Origin: a bacterium
GTDB taxonomy: Bacteria; Bacillota; Bacilli; Lactobacillales; Streptococcaceae
Assembly (NCBI GenBank): GCA_905221145.1
Contig: CAJNCA010000010.1
Span: 1 to 60,470, forward strand
Reading direction: 5' to 3'
Length of the DNA stretch: 60,470 bases
A model generated the notes under the pieces. The model had not been told where the DNA came from. It saw only the letters and a program-made list of their open reading frames with translations, and did not search any database. The position numbers and the translations under genes were made by a program. The first letter of the stretch is position 1. Each line of letters opens with the position of its first letter. Positions 58,277 to 60,470 of this stretch are shown here, piece after piece.

Positions 58277-59014
58277 ATGGGCTTAACTTATCAAATGAAA
58301 ATGAAGATTCCTTTTGATATGGCGGATATGAACGGTCATATCAAACTTCCAGATGTAATTTTGCTGTCCTTGCAAGTTTCAGGGATGCAGTCGATTGAAT
58401 TGGGAGTTAGTGATAAGGCTATTCTGGAAAATTATAATCTGGTCTGGATTATCACAGACTATGATATTGAGGTGGATCGTTTGCCTCGTTTTGCGGAAGA
58501 AATCACCATCGAAACGGAAGCTTTGAGCTACAATCGACTCTTTTGCTATCGTCGCTTTACCATTTATGATGAAACGGGGCAGGAGCTCATTCACATGATG
58601 GCGACCTTTGTTCTCATGGACCGAGACAGTCGAAAAGTCCATGTTGTCGAACCTGAGATTGTGGCTCCTTACCAGTCTGATTTTGATAAAAAACTTATCC
58701 GCGGACCAAAGTATGAGTCCTTGGACGAGCCAGTCAGCAAGGATTACCATGTACGTTTTTACGACTTGGATATGAATGGTCATGTCAATAACAGTAAATA
58801 CTTGGACTGGATTTTTGAGGTCATGGGAGCGGAATTTTTGACCCAATATATTCCCAAGAAAATCAACCTCAAGTATGTCAAGGAAGTGCGACCAGGTGGG
58901 GTGATCACATCGGCTGTTGAACGGACTGGACTGGAAAGCAAGCATGAAATTACAAGTGACGGAGCTACCAATGCCCAAGCTATCATCACATGGCAAGAAA
59001 TAAAAAAAGATTAG
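58277..59014 (+). CDS. Acyl-ACP thioesterase
   Basis: FatA/FatB-type (PF01643) double hot-dog thioesterase, 245 residues, cleaving acyl-ACP to free fatty acid. The first hot-dog has MADMNGHIKLPDVILLSLQVSGMQS near 15-37; the second has the catalytic-type DLDMNGHVNNSKYLDWIFEVM near 158-178, with the conserved Asn and His. It starts four bases after hemW, AGTAGG just before the ATG. Works on the fatty-acid synthesis pathway in the cytoplasm. Confidence 0.92.
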   Translation: MGLTYQMKMKIPFDMADMNGHIKLPDVILLSLQVSGMQSIELGVSDKAILENYNLVWIITDYDIEVDRLPRFAEEITIETEALSYNRLFCYRRFTIYDETGQELIHMMATFVLMDRDSRKVHVVEPEIVAPYQSDFDKKLIRGPKYESLDEPVSKDYHVRFYDLDMNGHVNNSKYLDWIFEVMGAEFLTQYIPKKINLKYVKEVRPGGVITSAVERTGLESKHEITSDGATNAQAIITWQEIKKD

Positions 59015-59023
59015 GAAGAAAGT

Positions 59024-59797
59024 ATGAAATATAAAGGCTATTTAATTGATTTAGACGGTACTATTTATAAGGGGAAAGACCGAATCCCGGCAGGAGAGGC
59101 TTTTGTCCATGAATTGCAAAAGCGGGACATTCCCTATCTCTTTGTAACCAACAATACAACCCGCACTCCAGAGAGTGTTCAGGAGATGCTGGCTCAGAAT
59201 TTTAATATTGATACGCCTCTGTCTACTGTCTACACAGCGACTTTGGCAACTATCGACTATATGAATGACTTGGGACTGGAAAAGACGGTCTATGTCATCG
59301 GAGAAGCAGGGCTCAAGGAAGCCATCAAGGCGGCTGGTTATGTGGAAGACAAGGAAAGTCCAGCCTATGTGGTAGTAGGACTGGATTGGCAAGTTGACTA
59401 TGAAAAATTTGCCACAGCAACTCTGGCTATCCAAAAGGGTGCCCACTTTATCGGAACCAACCCTGACCTCAACATCCCGACAGAACGAGGTCTTTTGCCA
59501 GGTGCTGGTTCACTGATTACGCTGCTTGAAGTAGCAACACGAGTGAAGCCTATTTATATCGGAAAACCCAATGCCATCATTATGGACAAGGCGGTTGAGC
59601 ACTTAGGCTTGGAACGTGAAGAGTTGATTATGGTTGGGGACAACTACTTAACAGATATTCGAGCAGGGATTGACAATGGCATTCCAACGCTCTTGGTGAC
59701 AACAGGTTTTACCAAGGCAGAAGAAGTGGCAGACCTGCCAATCGCACCGACTCATGTGGTTTCTAGCCTTGCGGAGTGGAACTTTGATGAAAACTAA
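59024..59797 (+). CDS. HAD-superfamily phosphatase, class IIA (TIGR01457)
   Basis: NagD/AraL-like haloacid dehalogenase phosphatase, 257 residues. Motif [17 protein letters not shown] at residues 9-24 (nucleophile Asp9), motif [10 protein letters not shown] near 40, a C2a cap (about 60-180), motif III Lys in IGKPNAIIM near 185, motif [19 protein letters not shown] near 206. Substrate unknown; sugar phosphates or nucleotides are typical. GGAAGAAAGT precedes the ATG. Overlaps the next gene by 11 bases. Confidence 0.93.
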   Translation: MKYKGYLIDLDGTIYKGKDRIPAGEAFVHELQKRDIPYLFVTNNTTRTPESVQEMLAQNFNIDTPLSTVYTATLATIDYMNDLGLEKTVYVIGEAGLKEAIKAAGYVEDKESPAYVVVGLDWQVDYEKFATATLAIQKGAHFIGTNPDLNIPTERGLLPGAGSLITLLEVATRVKPIYIGKPNAIIMDKAVEHLGLEREELIMVGDNYLTDIRAGIDNGIPTLLVTTGFTKAEEVADLPIAPTHVVSSLAEWNFDEN

Positions 59798-60404
59798 ACT
59801 GACCTTTTGGGGCTCTATGCTCTTTCTCCTCTCCCTCTCAATCCTTCTGACCATTTATTGGGCTTGGATTTTCTATCCTCTGGAGATTCAGTGGCTGAAC
59901 TTAACGGATCGGGTCTATTTAAAACCAGAAACTATTCAGTACAATTTTCATATTTTGATGAATTACCTGACCAATCCTTTTAGTCAGGTTCTAGAGATGC
60001 CAGATTTTCGTTCGTCAGCAGCTGGTCTGCACCATTTTGCGGTGGTGAAGAACCTCTTTCACTTGGTGCAGCTAGTTGCCCTAGTGACACTGCCAAGTTT
60101 CTATGTCTTTGTAAAAGGAATTGTGAAAAAGGGCTTTTTATCTCTATTTAGTAAAGGGCTTCTGGCTCTAGTGGTCTTACCTTTGCTGATTGGGCTTGGG
60201 GGAGTTTTGATTGGTTTTGACCAATTCTTTACCCTTTTCCATCAAATTCTCTTTGTGGGAGATGATACTTGGCTTTTTGACCCAGCCAAGGATCCTGTTA
60301 TTCTGATTTTACCAGAGACCTTTTTCCTCCATGCCTTCCTCCTCTTTTTCGCCCTCTATGAAAGCTTCTTTGGCTATCTTTATCTGAAAAGTCGGGCTCT
60401 ATAA
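59787..60404 (+). CDS. TIGR01906-family integral membrane protein
   Basis: A 205-residue membrane protein of the lactobacillus/streptococcus TIGR01906 family, with helices at about 9-30, 95-115, 125-150 and 180-203 and an extracytoplasmic loop (about 35-90). Function unknown. The frame opens at 59754, but ATG 59787 is preceded by GCGGAGTGG and begins the hydrophobic signal-like helix, so it is chosen. Overlaps the HAD gene by 11 bases. No terminator is seen before the window ends at 60470. Confidence 0.85.
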   Translation: MKTKLTFWGSMLFLLSLSILLTIYWAWIFYPLEIQWLNLTDRVYLKPETIQYNFHILMNYLTNPFSQVLEMPDFRSSAAGLHHFAVVKNLFHLVQLVALVTLPSFYVFVKGIVKKGFLSLFSKGLLALVVLPLLIGLGGVLIGFDQFFTLFHQILFVGDDTWLFDPAKDPVILILPETFFLHAFLLFFALYESFFGYLYLKSRAL

Positions 60405-60470
60405 TATTTGTAGTGGGTAAATCCCCTATAGATATTATGGAGCCTATTTTTGTGTAGAAAAAAAGTCCCA

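Overview
The window looks like chromosome of a mitis-group Streptococcus (S. mitis / S. oralis-like, close to but probably not S. pneumoniae). The evidence is low GC, AAGGAG-type ribosome binding sites, TGn-extended -10 promoters, three BOX repeat elements, a vex1-vex2-vex3/vncRS locus next to fba, and housekeeping genes in an order I recognise from pneumococcus (thrS, rpsO, trmK, galE, cmk, truA, pepQ, murT/gatD, cshA, codY). Species is inferred from memory of these families; no search was run.

Layout. 1-126: the 3' end of an IS3-family insertion sequence. 391-4291: a DUF389 membrane protein, thrS behind a T-box leader, and a small membrane protein. 4377-8773: rpsO, then a 500-bp spacer with a duplicated 62-bp BOX-like sequence, then an iron-compound ABC operon (permease, ATPase, lipoprotein) ending in an esterase. 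8816-16803: PlsC-like acyltransferase, P-type ATPase, trmK, Nif3-like protein, DadA-like oxidase, galE and a bactoprenol-type glycosyltransferase. 16861-24139: ferredoxin, LysM protein, cmk, PhnA-like protein, MFS transporter, truA, a vitamin kinase and ECF S-component, pepQ. 24267-31925: murT-gatD (lipid II amidation), lipoprotein, hypothiocyanite-reductase-like flavoprotein, cshA, codY, pncA.

32006-42109 holds tRNA-Leu, the vex ABC exporter (with a BOX element inside the operon), a large LysM/proline-repeat surface protein sitting where pneumococcus encodes the Pep27 peptide, vncRS, and fba. 42389-44988 is an ABC-2 exporter whose promoter carries a cre-like operator over the -35. tRNA-Thr is followed by a 1.3-kb islet with a DUF6287-like surface protein flanked by 14-bp direct repeats. 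46617-53246: small membrane proteins, the YtqA/MnmM pair for wobble-uridine modification, an Na+/H+ antiporter, a YihY protein and queA. 53397-60404: nagB with CcpA- and NagR-type sites, rpsU, hprK-lgt-DUF948-YtxH, hemW, acyl-ACP thioesterase, HAD phosphatase and a TIGR01906 membrane protein.

The most interesting signals are: (1) the vex-vnc locus in which a 958-residue surface protein replaces Pep27; it has a LysM, 34 PK[A/V]EEP decapeptides and two exact 113-codon C-terminal modules, but no LPXTG anchor; (2) seven genes whose promoter -10 ends 6-7 bases before the start codon with no Shine-Dalgarno, implying leaderless mRNAs; (3) BOX elements that start on the last base of upstream stop codons; and (4) the iron operon coupled to an esterase.
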